A stretch of DNA of 64,000 nt from Scytonema hofmannii PCC 7110. Lineage in GTDB: Bacteria; Cyanobacteriota; Cyanobacteriia; Cyanobacteriales; Nostocaceae. The DNA is taken from assembly GCF_000346485.2 (NCBI RefSeq), contig NZ_KQ976354.1:6881269-6945268 (forward strand), written 5' to 3'. Below, in pieces: positions 63,264-64,000 of the stretch; position 1 is the stretch's first letter, and the number at the start of each line of letters is the position of its first letter. Below the pieces are notes generated by a model. The model did not search any database. It was not told the origin of the DNA and saw only the letters and a list, made by a program, of their open reading frames with translations. The position numbers and the translations under genes were made by a program.

Positions 63264-63878
63264 ATGAATAAGGCGCAAGCAGCACAATTCCTTGGGGTCA
63301 GTGTCTGATTGCTAGAACGTTTCGTCCAGCAAGGAAAAATCAGCGTTCGGTATGAGAAAGGTAAGACCCGACCTACAGCCAATTTTGATGAAACGGAACT
63401 GGCAAGATTTAAAGAGGAATTGAATCAGCCTGGTTACAAACCTGCTGTAGAATCCCGCCAAATAGCGTCAGTGGAACACGGGCAGAAAGATACAGAAAAT
63501 TCCCAGAGTGAGGAGTTGGCGGATTTTGACGAAGATCCACCAGATGATGTTCGCCAAATCACGACAATCAAACACGACCAGCAAGATACAGAAGTTTACT
63601 CGGTTGGCGAGATTGCGGAGTTTGGCGAGAATCCCAAAGTGATCGAACAACTGTCAGCAGTCATTGAAGCGTTATTAGCTAGGACTGGGGATGATACTCG
63701 TGTCCGCGTAGGTGAAAAGTTGCTACTAACCATTGCTGAAGCTCAAGAGTTAACTGGGTTACCTCGCCAAATTCTGAGAGACGCCATTACAGAAGGAACT
63801 CTTAAAGCCAAGCTAATTGGTCGGACTTGGCGGATTAAGCGATCAGACCTGGAAGAGTTCGTAGAACAGTTGTTCTGA
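63264..63878 (+). pseudogene. Two-domain excisionase/helix-turn-helix protein with an in-frame TGA
   Basis: From the ATG at 63264 the frame reads MNKAQAAQFLGVSV, then TGA (63306-63308), then LLERFVQQGKISVRYEKGKT without any change of frame. The stop splits an N-terminal MerR/excisionase-type helix-turn-helix; Arg is expected at the TGA position (CGA to TGA). The C-terminal half has a second, complete excisionase domain: LLLTIAEAQELTGLPRQILR, GTLKAKLIGRTWRIKRSDLE. A downstream start (TTG at 63309) would make a 189-residue protein lacking the first half of domain 1. Either a nonsense mutation or an assembly error is likely. Confidence 0.75.
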
Positions 63879-64000
63879 AACTCGCCAAATGCAGCCGTAT
63901 TACTTTGAAGCCTTAGACCTTCTTGCAATTAATGCACAAGCTATTGATTTAGTTTGATTCGTGTTTTTAGGGTTAAGGCTAGAGACGCTGAGATGAAGTG

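Noticed and set aside
63889-63957. 22-codon frame MQPYYFEALDLLAINAQAID after the excisionase gene
   Set aside because: It is too short to judge; it could be the start of a partner gene broken by a frameshift, but nothing supports that.

Overview
The window reads as a chromosomal segment of a filamentous, probably heterocyst-forming cyanobacterium (Nostocales type). Supporting signs are many GCGATCGC (HIP1) octamers, arrays of 7-bp tandem repeats (STRR type), long-hairpin interspersed repeats, a mycosporine-pathway ligase (MysD), a Ser/Thr kinase with a PT-rich stalk, pentapeptide-repeat membrane proteins and a giant caspase/NTPase/WD40 protein. Gene density is moderate, and several stretches are full of gene fragments.

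Layout. 0-9 kb: regulators (Crp/Fnr, AraC, OmpR-type) and housekeeping genes (pgeF, birA, an M23 peptidase, riboflavin synthase, a bifunctional nuclease, an aldo/keto reductase with ferredoxin-like clusters). 9-13 kb: a three-gene molybdenum hydroxylase operon like E. coli PaoABC, apparently richer in GC than its surroundings. 13-18 kb: a gene graveyard around an intact alpha/beta hydrolase and an intact metallo-beta-lactamase-fold protein, with relics of a clan AA protease fused to an epoxide hydrolase, two SDR pieces, two flavoprotein reductases, a condensation-type acyltransferase, an AraC regulator and a transposase. 18-25.5 kb: an orphan mysD, a DUF4142 lipoprotein, prs, a Ser/Thr kinase overlapping bioD, and an M20 amidohydrolase. 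25.5-34.5 kb: two fused relics, a DUF389 membrane protein, an Na+/H+ antiporter, a divergent histidine kinase/response regulator pair, and a full-length P-type ATPase whose catalytic motifs are nearly all altered. 34.6-42.2 kb: an acetate-kinase fragment, a 201-bp hairpin element, then a co-directional cluster of a half urea transporter with EF-hands (frame-broken), a 5'-nucleotidase, a nucleoside hydrolase and a PLP decarboxylase with EF-hands. 42.2-43.7 kb: more relics (SLH lipoprotein, CheR, carotenoid oxygenase). 43.7-53.2 kb: a heterodimeric ABC exporter, a pentapeptide-repeat protein, and glycosyltransferase/pyruvyltransferase genes. 53.2-61 kb: a sigma-70-like factor and a DUF1822 protein, divergent from a 1746-residue caspase/pseudocaspase/NTPase/WD40 protein. 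61-64 kb: a coiled-coil protein, a second pentapeptide-repeat membrane protein, and an excisionase-like gene with an in-frame TGA.

The two strongest candidates for something undescribed are the intact but catalytically rewritten P-type ATPase (31.7-34.5 kb) and the caspase/pseudocaspase/NTPase/WD40 locus with its divergent sigma factor and DUF1822 partner (53.2-61 kb). The EF-hand urea/nucleoside cluster (36.0-42.2 kb) is a third. Heptamer arrays lie exactly at several gene boundaries and supply stop codons, a start-codon base or C-terminal residues. All functional calls were made by reading the sequence; no database search was run.
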